In this document: positions 1 through 7,429 of the stretch, one piece after another | How the letters are laid out: each line of letters begins with the position of its first letter | How positions within the stretch are numbered: position 1 is the first letter of the stretch | NCBI RefSeq assembly: GCF_000712075.1 | Contig: NZ_JONW01000007.1 | Span: 372,001-436,000, forward strand | Direction of reading: 5' to 3' | From: Caulobacter sp. UNC358MFTsu5.1 | GTDB taxonomy: Bacteria > Pseudomonadota > Alphaproteobacteria > Caulobacterales > Caulobacteraceae | DNA length: 64,000 bases | Made by a program: the position numbers and the translations under genes | Notes under the pieces: model-generated | Database searches by the model: none | Seen by the model: only the letters and a program-made list of their open reading frames with translations | What the model was told of the DNA's origin: nothing

Positions 1-829
1 GGACCTTGTTCAGCAGGAAGTCGTTCTCGCAGGCGTAGTCGCCGTTGACCCGGTTGTACGAGCACATCACCGAGTGCGGATCGGAGTCCTCGATCGCGAA
101 CTGGAAGGCCAGCAGGTCGGAGGTGCGGGCGTCGGCCTCGCCGATCTTGGCGTCCAGCACGAAGCGGCCGGTCTCCTGGCCGTTCAGGGCGTAGTGCTTG
201 ATGGTCGAGACGATGGCGTTGGACTGGATGCCCTTGATCTGGGCCCCGACCATCCTGCCGGCCAGCCAGGGATCCTCGCCGCCGTATTCGAAGTTGCGGC
301 CATTGCGCGGCTCGCGGGTCAGGTTGATGCCGCCGGCCAGCATGACGTTGAAGCCGGAGTCGCGGGCTTCCGAGCCGATCATCGCCCCGCCGGCCTGGGC
401 CAGGTCGGGGTTCCAGGTGGCGGTGCTGGCGATGCCGGAGGGCAGGGAGGTGCGCTCGCGCTTCTTGGGCTCGCCGCCCTGGGTGGCCACGCCGACGCCG
501 GCGTCGGTCTGGAACTGGGCCGGGATGCCCAGGCGCTCGATCCCGGGGATGTAGCCGGCCGAGCCGGGCAGGGCCTCGGCGATGCGCTTGTACTTGGTCC
601 CCATGTCGGCGCCGAAATAGCCGAAGATGACCGTCAGCTTCTCGTCCTGGGTCATGGCCTTGACCGCCAGGTCGGCGCGGGCGTCGGCGTCCAGCTTGGG
701 GTCCAGCCAGGGACGGGAGGCCGGGGCCGCGGCGGGCGCCTGGGCGCAGGCGGCGGTGGAGGCCAGGGCGCCCGCGGACGCGCCGAGCATGAGGGCCAGG
801 GTCAGGCCCCGCCAGGACTGTCGGTTCAT
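1..829 (-). CDS. Glycoside hydrolase family 3 beta-glucosidase-like enzyme, N-terminal 276 residues (cut by window edge)
   Basis: Exported glycosidase expected to release terminal sugars from beta-linked oligosaccharides in the periplasm. An Ala-rich signal peptide (residues 1 to about 30, ending near TAACAQA) leads into a GH3 TIM-barrel domain with the family signatures GRNFEYGGEDPWLAG, STIKHYALNGQETGR (the Lys-His pair that lines the sugar site) and VMCSYNRVNG. The catalytic aspartate normally lies further downstream, outside the window, so activity cannot be judged. The ATG at 829 is preceded by GGGAGG. The gene follows the LacI regulator by 58 bp on the same strand and is probably co-transcribed with it. 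Family is clear; substrate (glucose, xylose or other) cannot be told from this part. Confidence 0.9.
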   Translation of the reverse strand, partial: MNRQSWRGLTLALMLGASAGALASTAACAQAPAAAPASRPWLDPKLDADARADLAVKAMTQDEKLTVIFGYFGADMGTKYKRIAEALPGSAGYIPGIERLGIPAQFQTDAGVGVATQGGEPKKRERTSLPSGIASTATWNPDLAQAGGAMIGSEARDSGFNVMLAGGINLTREPRNGRNFEYGGEDPWLAGRMVGAQIKGIQSNAIVSTIKHYALNGQETGRFVLDAKIGEADARTSDLLAFQFAIEDSDPHSVMCSYNRVNGDYACENDFLLNKV

Positions 830-887
830 AGTACCTCCCATTATTGTTGGCGTGGGCGAGGTTCGCCGACGCGGATAGGACTTCGGT

Positions 888-1910
888 CTAGCCGGCCCGG
901 ACGGGGCCGGTGGATTCGCGGATCACCAGGCTGTGCTGGGTCAGGATGGTCGCCGCGCCCTTGCCGAGCGCCTCGTTGGCGCTCCAGCCGTTCAGGGCGG
1001 TGATGGCCCGCTGGGTCATCTGGTCGAAGGGCTGGCGGATGGTGGTCAGGGACGGCCAGATCGCGGCGGCGATCGGCGCGTCGTCGAAGCCGACCACCGA
1101 CAGGTCGTCGGGCAGCTTCAGGCCGCGCCGCTGGGCTTCCATGCAGGTGGCGGCGGCCATGTCGTCATTGGCCGCGAAGATGGCGGTGGGCGGGTCGTCC
1201 ATGTCCAGCAGGGCCTGGGCGCCGGCCAGGCCGCCCTTGAAGCTGAAGTCGCCGGGGACGATCAGGGCGGGGTCCGGACGCGGCTTGCCGGCGGCGGCGT
1301 AGGCCTCGTTGAAGCCGTTGCGGCGCAGGGTGCTGGCGGCGTGGTCGGGGTGGCCGGCGATGTGGCCGATCCGCTCGTGGCCCAGGCTGAACAGGTGCTC
1401 GACCACCTCGCGGGCGGCGGCGCGGTCGTCCATGACGATGCTGGGCGACAGCGAATCGGGGCTGGTGGGCGAGATCAGCACGCAGCGCACGCCGTGCTCG
1501 CGCAGCAGGGCCTTGAGCGGGGCGAAGTCGCACTCGGGCGGCAGCAGCACCATCTCGCGGACCCCGCCCTCGGTGACGAAGGCGCGGATCCGGTCCTGCC
1601 AGCCGGCCATGTCGCCCTCGACGAGTTCGGCCGACAGGTGGCGGCCGTTCTGCAGGCAGGCGACCATCAGGGCGTGGTGGATGCGGGTCTGGTAGCCGCC
1701 GCTGGGGTCGCCCATCAGGATGCCGACCGCCGGGGCCGATTGCGAGCGCAGGACGCGCGCCACGGTGCTGGGCTGGTAGTCCAGCGCCCGCATCGCCTCG
1801 CGCACCCGTTCGCGGGTCTTGGCGGTGACGCTCTCGTGGTCGTTCATGACGCGCGACACGGTCTTGGGCGAGACGCCCGCTCGCAGCGCCACATCGTGGA
1901 TCGTCGCCAT
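888..1910 (-). CDS. LacI-family transcriptional regulator
   Basis: A 340-residue sugar-responsive repressor. The N-terminal helix-turn-helix (about residues 4-25, DVALRAGVSPKTVSRVMN) is the canonical LacI DNA-reading head, followed by the hinge helix and a periplasmic-binding-protein-like effector domain (DPPTAIFAANDDMA, LSVVGFDDAPIA) that in this family binds a sugar or sugar phosphate. The frame stays open 27 codons further upstream, but the ATG at 1910 gives the standard MATIHDVA start and the usual family length. It is divergent from the TBDR gene at 2554 and followed by the GH3 gene, so its likely targets are both. A 24-bp palindrome with a CG centre at 2308-2331 is the best operator candidate. 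The effector is unknown. Confidence 0.93.
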   Translation of the reverse strand: MATIHDVALRAGVSPKTVSRVMNDHESVTAKTRERVREAMRALDYQPSTVARVLRSQSAPAVGILMGDPSGGYQTRIHHALMVACLQNGRHLSAELVEGDMAGWQDRIRAFVTEGGVREMVLLPPECDFAPLKALLREHGVRCVLISPTSPDSLSPSIVMDDRAAAREVVEHLFSLGHERIGHIAGHPDHAASTLRRNGFNEAYAAAGKPRPDPALIVPGDFSFKGGLAGAQALLDMDDPPTAIFAANDDMAAATCMEAQRRGLKLPDDLSVVGFDDAPIAAAIWPSLTTIRQPFDQMTQRAITALNGWSANEALGKGAATILTQHSLVIRESTGPVRAG

Positions 1911-2156
1911 GACCTTGTCGCACCCAACACAAAATGATCGCGCCGCGCGCTCGATCACCTGGATCGCCGCCGCCCCGTTTGAGCAAGCCATAGCTCAGCC
2001 CGACAACGATGTCATGCGTCAGGACATGAAATTGTCCAAACAGGACATTCAGCGGGTCATTTCGGGTCAAATCGGGACATCGGAATCTCGGAATTCCATA
2101 TGCCGCAAGGGAAATTACGGCTGAAAGGTGGCTGGTTCTTTTCACAACGTGTCCAT

Positions 2157-2170
2157 TGTGAGCGGTCACA
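2157..2170. promoter_or_regulatory. Palindrome TGTGA-N4-TCACA, possible LacI-family operator
   Basis: Both five-base arms are perfect inverted repeats and the centre is CG, with only the flanking G/G pair mismatched. The layout matches LacI-family operators, but the arms differ from the stronger site at 2308-2331, so it may be a weaker or different protein's site. It lies 247 bp upstream of the LacI start codon. Confidence 0.3.
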
Positions 2171-2307
2171 TTTTGTCCGGCGCCCCGGAGGTTCTTCGGA
2201 TTTTGCTTCACAAAAAATCGTTATTATTCAAATTGATGTGCTTGGAGTTTGGGCGGGCCGCAGGAAGCGGTGTTTTCCTTGCGTAGCGTTTTTGTGCGCC
2301 CTGGCCA

Positions 2308-2331
2308 CAAAATGACAACGTTGACATTTTG
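2308..2331. promoter_or_regulatory. 24-bp LacI-type operator upstream of TBDR
   Basis: A 24-bp palindrome, core TGACAACGTTGACA with four A on one side and four T on the other, bounded by C and G. Only one of its twelve base pairs (A2315/A2324) breaks the symmetry. A central CG in an even-length palindrome is the hallmark of LacI-family operators. It abuts the putative -35 element of the TBDR promoter, so bound repressor would block RNA polymerase. The adjacent divergent LacI-family gene is the natural partner. Confidence 0.7.
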
Positions 2332-2332
2332 A

Positions 2333-2359
2333 TTGACACGACCGGGACATTTATCAATC
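2333..2359 (+). promoter_or_regulatory. Putative promoter of TBDR gene
   Basis: TTGACA (2333-2338) is followed, 12-13 bases on, by TTATCAATC. This resembles the Caulobacter housekeeping promoter, whose -10 region is GCTANAWC-like with short spacing, better than the E. coli pattern. It begins one base after the palindromic operator. The implied leader to the TTG start is roughly 190 nt. Confidence 0.4.
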
Positions 2360-2553
2360 TTGAGACACGGCTGGGGAGGGCGTGAGCCAGCGTATGCGTC
2401 GAGGGACGCAGGGGTCGCCAACAGGCTTTCACTCGAAACGGGGCGCGCCGGGCAGGCCGGCGTCCTTGGCGAAGGGCTGAAGGCGGATGCCGCCTACGTC
2501 GGAATCGGCGGGGGCGGGAACGGCCATAAAAATACTTTTGGGGAGCGAAGAAC

Positions 2554-5500
2554 TTGTCCAATCCACGAAATCAGTCCGCGCTGGCCCGGGGCATGACCCT
2601 GGCGCTGCTGGCGGGCGCCTCGTCCATGGCGCTGGCCACCGGCGCCCACGCCCAGGCGGCGGACGCGTCCTCGCAGGTCGAGGAGATCGTCGTCACCGGC
2701 ATCCGCGGCTCGCAGATGAAGTCGGTCGACATCAAGCGCAAAGAGGCCTCGATCGTCGACGCGATTTCGGCGGAAGACATCGGCAAGCTGCCCGACACCA
2801 CCATCGCCGACTCGCTGCAGCGCATCCCGGGCGTGCAGATCAAGCGTGACGCCGGCGAAGGCGCCACGATCAACATCCGCGGCCTGGCCCAGGTCATCAC
2901 CCTGCTGAACGGCGAACAGTATCTGAGCGCCGGCAACATGGGCACGGCCCAGCCGAACCTGCTGGACGTGCCGGCCCAGCTGATGAACCAGGTGGTGGTC
3001 TACAAGACGACCGATCCCACCAACGCGCTGTCGGGCATCACCGGCACCGTCGACCTGCGCACCCGCCGTCCGTTCGACATGGAAGAGGGCTTCCACTTCG
3101 CCGCCGGCGTCGAAGGCCAGCGCGGCGAGCGCACCAAGGACAACGACTACCTGGTCAACGGCCTGGTCAACTGGCGCAACGAGCGCGTCGGCCTGATGGT
3201 CGCGGCCACCGCCAGCGAAGTGAACCTCGGCAACAACTCGTCGGGCGTCGTGGGCCTGTCGGGCAGCAACGACTGGGGCGGTTCGTTCGCCAACAACTAC
3301 ATCTCGCCGCACGGCTTCGAGAGCTTCCACCGCGAGGTCGAGCGCAAGCGCCTGGGCGTCAACGTCTCGTTCCAGGCCGACCTGGGCGAGGGCTTCACCC
3401 TGATCGCCGAGGGCTTCTACGCCAAGCTCGACGAATACAACCGCGCCGCCGGCATCAACATCTCCAACCGCTGGGACGGCGGCGCCTATGGCGCTTGGAC
3501 GACCCCGACCGTGTTCGAGCAGACCGGCCAGAACAGCACCGGCAACAGCCGTCCCTGGATCGCGGTCGACGAGTACGACATCGACGCCTGGTGGGTGAAC
3601 AGCTTCGCGGTCAACCGCACCACCAAGTCGGAGACCAAGAACTACAACCTCGAACTGAAGTACGACAACGGCGGCAACTTCACGAGCGAGGTGCGGGCCA
3701 TCCGCGCCAACGGCAACCGCCTCAGCATGAACGGCCAGGCCCAGGGCGACCTGAGCAACTGGCAGTATGCGCCGGGCCGGTTCAACCTGTTCCGCAACGC
3801 CGACGACCGCACCCGCGGCCCGTTCTACCCGGCCTCGATCTGCGCCCAGTACCCGGCTTCGCAGCGTTCCAACGCCGTCGTCGGCAGCGCCGGCGGCTGC
3901 TATCTGAACCCGAACCCGCTGGGCTACGGCGCCAACCCGCAGCTGCACTACAACATCGGTGGGAACAAGGCGGTCTGGAGCGGCTTCGACCGTCCGCTGG
4001 CCGGCGGCCTGGGCGCGGGCAAGACGCTGAAGGACTACATGGCCAACAAGGACAGCTACGCCATCGCGGCGTTCTCGTCCGAGGGCAACAACGAGGTCGA
4101 CTCCGACTTCAACGCGTTCCGCGCCGAAGGCCACTACAAGTTCGACGACAAGCTGCTGGGCTTCGTCACCAAGATCGACGCCGGCGTTCGCCAGAGCGAC
4201 CGCTCGGTCCAGGTCGAGGCGTTCCACCTGTTCTCGCCGTTCTACGGCGGCACGCCGGGCGCGATCCAGGCCAACGGCCAGCCGGTGCCGGCCGCGGGCT
4301 GCTACGCCCAGTGGAAGGCCATCGACGTGGTCATGAACCAGGACCAGTGCCAGGCCGGCGAAATGGTCTCGAACCCGGCCGGCGGCGCCCCGATCTTCCA
4401 GGGCTACACGGTCAACAAGCCGACCAAGATCGACGCCTACAACAACGTCATCTGGATGGACGACCTGGGCAGCATCACCCAGGGCATCCCGGGCTTCTGG
4501 GTCGTCGACCCGCATGACTTCGACAACGTGGCCGAATTCCAGAAGCGCGTGTTCGGCGCGGCGGTCCGCTACCAGATCCCGGGCGTGACCTATGACGTCA
4601 CCCTGAAGGAGCAAAGCGCCTACGGCGCCGCCGACTTCGAGATCGGCAAGCTGACCGGCAACGTCGGCCTGCACGTCATCCAGACGCACCTGCTGGTGAA
4701 GCAGAACCTGACGGGCGCGACCCAGAACTACGGCGACACCAACCTGGACGTCGGCGACACGGTCACCACCCGCAAGTACACCGACTGGCTGCCGTCGTTG
4801 AACGCCACCTACGACGCCAGCGACAGCCTGAAGTTCCGCTTCGGCTACTCCAAGACCATGCAGCCGCTGGACCTGCAGAACTACGGCGGGGGTCTCAGCA
4901 TCTCCACCGCCGACTGCGGCACCAAGCCGGGCCGCTGCGTGACGGGCGCCAGCTCGTCGGGCAACCCGGCGCTGAACCCGTGGCGCTCGACCAACCTCGA
5001 CGCGGCGGTCGAATACTACTTCGGCGCCGCTTCTATGGTGAACCTGTCGGTGTTCAAGCTGAAGATCGACAGCTTCGTCACCGGCGGCACCACCACCGGC
5101 ACGTTCAAGGACGAGGACGGCACTCCGCGCACCGTCAATGTCAGCCAGCCCATCCAGGGCGACGGCGGTTCGGTGAAGGGCCTGGAAGTCGGCACCAAGC
5201 TGGCGTTCAGCGACCTGCTGATGGACGGCGGCTTCTTCTCGAACTTCGGTGTCGACGCCAACGCCACCTACTCGCCGAGCTCGGAATCGCGCGTCGGCCT
5301 GGACGGCAAGAAGCTACCGTTCACCGACAACTCCAAGTACCAGTACAACCTGATCGGCTGGTACCAGGACAACAAGTGGCAGGCCCGCGTCGCCTACAAC
5401 TACCGGACCGACCGCCTCAGCAGCGTCACCGGCAGCTCGGGCGACAACCTGCCGGTCTTCCAGAAGTCCACCGGCTACGTCGACGTGAACCTCAGCTACG

Positions 5501-5655
5501 ATGTTCGCGACAACGTCATCGTCTACCTCAACGGCTCGAACGTGACCGGCGAGATCGAGAACTACTACGTGAAGTTCGCGGACGGTAAGTCTCAGTACGC
5601 CAACCAGAACCAGTTCGAACCGCGCTGGACCCTCGGCGTTCGCGCCAAGTGGTGA
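2554..5655 (+). CDS. TonB-dependent receptor, Xanthomonas/Caulobacter (TIGR01782-like) type
   Basis: A 1033-residue outer-membrane importer that uses the proton motive force through TonB to bring a large substrate, probably an oligosaccharide, into the periplasm. It has a signal peptide (residues 1-35, ending AHAQA), a TonB-box-like EEIVVTG at 43-49, a plug domain (about 60-165: EDIGKLPDTTIADSLQRIPG, INIRGL, VVYKTTDP) and a long beta-barrel ending RWTLGVRAKW. The TTG start at 2554 is chosen because GGGGAG lies about 10 bases upstream and it supplies a complete n-region; an ATG at 2593 would shorten the signal peptide. It is controlled by a LacI-type operator, followed by a terminator-like hairpin, then two halogenase-family genes. 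Family certain, ligand unknown. Confidence 0.95.
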   Translation: MSNPRNQSALARGMTLALLAGASSMALATGAHAQAADASSQVEEIVVTGIRGSQMKSVDIKRKEASIVDAISAEDIGKLPDTTIADSLQRIPGVQIKRDAGEGATINIRGLAQVITLLNGEQYLSAGNMGTAQPNLLDVPAQLMNQVVVYKTTDPTNALSGITGTVDLRTRRPFDMEEGFHFAAGVEGQRGERTKDNDYLVNGLVNWRNERVGLMVAATASEVNLGNNSSGVVGLSGSNDWGGSFANNYISPHGFESFHREVERKRLGVNVSFQADLGEGFTLIAEGFYAKLDEYNRAAGINISNRWDGGAYGAWTTPTVFEQTGQNSTGNSRPWIAVDEYDIDAWWVNSFAVNRTTKSETKNYNLELKYDNGGNFTSEVRAIRANGNRLSMNGQAQGDLSNWQYAPGRFNLFRNADDRTRGPFYPASICAQYPASQRSNAVVGSAGGCYLNPNPLGYGANPQLHYNIGGNKAVWSGFDRPLAGGLGAGKTLKDYMANKDSYAIAAFSSEGNNEVDSDFNAFRAEGHYKFDDKLLGFVTKIDAGVRQSDRSVQVEAFHLFSPFYGGTPGAIQANGQPVPAAGCYAQWKAIDVVMNQDQCQAGEMVSNPAGGAPIFQGYTVNKPTKIDAYNNVIWMDDLGSITQGIPGFWVVDPHDFDNVAEFQKRVFGAAVRYQIPGVTYDVTLKEQSAYGAADFEIGKLTGNVGLHVIQTHLLVKQNLTGATQNYGDTNLDVGDTVTTRKYTDWLPSLNATYDASDSLKFRFGYSKTMQPLDLQNYGGGLSISTADCGTKPGRCVTGASSSGNPALNPWRSTNLDAAVEYYFGAASMVNLSVFKLKIDSFVTGGTTTGTFKDEDGTPRTVNVSQPIQGDGGSVKGLEVGTKLAFSDLLMDGGFFSNFGVDANATYSPSSESRVGLDGKKLPFTDNSKYQYNLIGWYQDNKWQARVAYNYRTDRLSSVTGSSGDNLPVFQKSTGYVDVNLSYDVRDNVIVYLNGSNVTGEIENYYVKFADGKSQYANQNQFEPRWTLGVRAKW

Positions 5656-5755
5656 TCTAGACCTGGGCGCGGCCGCCTTTGTCCTGGTGGTCGCGCTCCG
5701 GACCTTCCTCTTGACGTTCCTCATCCAGAGGGACGCCTCCAACCCTTCCCTGCGG

Positions 5756-5789
5756 GCCGCCGTGACCCCTGTCACGGCGGCTTCTTTTT
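5756..5789 (+). terminator. Rho-independent terminator or attenuator after TBDR
   Basis: A perfect 11-bp stem (GCCGCCGTGAC / GTCACGGCGGC) with a CCCT loop is followed by TTCTTTTT. It lies between the TBDR stop and the first halogenase gene, 91 bp before the halogenase start. Because the downstream genes look functionally linked to the receptor, it may act as a partial terminator that sets receptor above enzyme expression. Confidence 0.85.
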
Positions 5790-5880
5790 CCGTCCAGGGC
5801 GGTTAGCATCGCAAATCAGACGGGCGCGTCGACGTCCGCGGCGAGGAGCCGGAGAGCTTCGAAAGGGCAGGGAGCCACTC

Positions 5881-7419
5881 ATGCAGGACAGCGCGCGCGA
5901 CCGGCGCATCCGCGACATCGTCATCGTCGGCGGGGGAACCGCGGGCTGGATGGCGGCCGCCAGCCTGAAGCAGCACTTCGGCGCGGCGCCGGTGAGCATC
6001 ACCCTGATCGAGTCTTCCGAGATCGGCACGATCGGCGTGGGCGAGGCGACGATCCCGACCATCCGCCGCTTCTACCAGGCCCTGGGCCTGTCCGACATCG
6101 ATGTGCTGCGGGCCACCGGCGGCACCTGCAAGCTGGGCATCCGCTTCAACGACTGGCTGGAACCGGGCTCGTCGTTCATCCACCCCTTCGGCGTCTACGG
6201 CCAGGACCTGAACGGGGTGTCGTTCCATCACTACTGGATGCGGCTGCGCGCCCTGGGCGACGCCGCGCCGATCGGCGACTATTCGCTGGGCGCCAGCCTG
6301 GCGGCGGCCGGCAAGTTCACCACGCCCTCGCGCAATCCGCCCTCCACCCTGTCGGTGTTCGACTGGGCCCTGCATTTCGACGCCAGCCTGTTCGCCCGGC
6401 TGATGCGCCAGGTGGCCGAGCAGAACGGCGTGCGGCGCATCGACGCCAGGATCGTCAAGACCAACCTGCGGGCCGAGGACGGCTTCATCGAGTCCGTGTC
6501 GCTGGACACCGGCGCGACCGTCCAGGGCGACCTGTTCATCGACTGCTCCGGCTTCCGCGGCCTGCTGATCGAGGAGGCCCTCCAGACCGGCTACGAGGAC
6601 TGGAGCCAGTGGCTGCTGTGCGACGCGGCCATGGCCGTGCAGAGCGAAGGGCAGGGCGCGCCGCCGCCCTATACCGACGTCACCGCCCATGAGGCCGGCT
6701 GGCGCTGGCGGATACCGCTGCAGCACCGCTGGGGCAACGGCTACGTCTATTCCAGCCGTCACACGACCGACGAGCAGGCGAGGGCGGTCCTCACCGGCGC
6801 CCTTGACGAGCGCCTGCTGCACGAGCCGCGCAAGATCGCCTTCCACCCCGGCCGCCGCCTGAAGGCCTGGAACAAGAACTGCATCGCCCTGGGCCTGGCC
6901 TCGGGCTTCCTGGAGCCGCTGGAGAGCACCAGCATCGCCCTGATCGAGACGGGCATCGAGAAGATCAAGCAGCTGTTCCCCAACCGCGACTTCGACCCGG
7001 CGGTGGTGGACGAGTTCAACGAGATGTCGCGGCTGGAGATGGAGCGTGTCCGCGACTTCATCATCCTGCACTACAAGCTCAACAAGCGGATGGACGACCC
7101 GACGGGCTTCTGGACCCACTGCCGCGAGATGTCGGTCCCCGACACCCTGCGGAAGAAAACCGACCTCTGGCGCGCCCAGGGGCATTTCGTCCGCTACCGC
7201 TGGGAGATGTTCTCCCCGCCCAGCTGGCTGGCGATCTACGCCGGCTTCGACGTGCTGCCCCAGACCTACGACCTCAGCGTGGACGGCTTCGACGCCGGAC
7301 AGCTGTCGGAGGCCCTGGGCGGGATGCGCAAGGCCGTGGCCGAGACCGTGGCGGCCACCCGCACCCACGGCGAATTCATCGAACAGTACGCCCGCCCCCA
7401 GTCGGTGGCGGCCGAGTAG
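5881..7419 (+). CDS. Flavin-dependent (tryptophan) halogenase-family protein 1
   Basis: A 512-residue FAD enzyme of the PrnA/RebH-like family, which uses reduced flavin, oxygen and halide to make hypohalous acid for aromatic substrates. It shows the dinucleotide fold GGGTAGW (17-23), the lysine of KLGIRF (K84, equivalent by motif to the catalytic lysine of PrnA), the halogenase motif WRWRIP, and EPLESTS containing the conserved catalytic-region glutamate. RBS GGGAG precedes the ATG. The second halogenase starts 11 bp after its stop. Many Caulobacter and Xanthomonas relatives lie beside TBDRs; their physiological substrates are mostly unknown, and annotation as tryptophan halogenase should not be taken literally. 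No partner flavin reductase is adjacent. Confidence 0.88.
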   Translation: MQDSARDRRIRDIVIVGGGTAGWMAAASLKQHFGAAPVSITLIESSEIGTIGVGEATIPTIRRFYQALGLSDIDVLRATGGTCKLGIRFNDWLEPGSSFIHPFGVYGQDLNGVSFHHYWMRLRALGDAAPIGDYSLGASLAAAGKFTTPSRNPPSTLSVFDWALHFDASLFARLMRQVAEQNGVRRIDARIVKTNLRAEDGFIESVSLDTGATVQGDLFIDCSGFRGLLIEEALQTGYEDWSQWLLCDAAMAVQSEGQGAPPPYTDVTAHEAGWRWRIPLQHRWGNGYVYSSRHTTDEQARAVLTGALDERLLHEPRKIAFHPGRRLKAWNKNCIALGLASGFLEPLESTSIALIETGIEKIKQLFPNRDFDPAVVDEFNEMSRLEMERVRDFIILHYKLNKRMDDPTGFWTHCREMSVPDTLRKKTDLWRAQGHFVRYRWEMFSPPSWLAIYAGFDVLPQTYDLSVDGFDAGQLSEALGGMRKAVAETVAATRTHGEFIEQYARPQSVAAE

Positions 7420-7429
7420 GAGCGCCCGG

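Larger units (their letters stand above)
1911..2553. other. 643-bp divergent intergenic region between LacI regulator and TBDR
   Basis: No credible gene is seen here. It contains two CG-centred palindromes (2157-2170 and 2308-2331), a promoter-like element for the TBDR (2333-2359), and several scattered GGACAT hexamers (2022, 2043, 2075), one of which is part of a GGACA-N6-TGTCC inverted repeat at 2022-2037. The AT content is visibly higher than in the flanking genes, especially 2180-2360. Confidence 0.6.

Noticed and set aside
7046..7429. Frameshift or fusion of halogenase 1 and 2
   Set aside because: The second frame is open through the end of gene 1 but encodes low-complexity shadow; both genes have their own RBS, start and stop.
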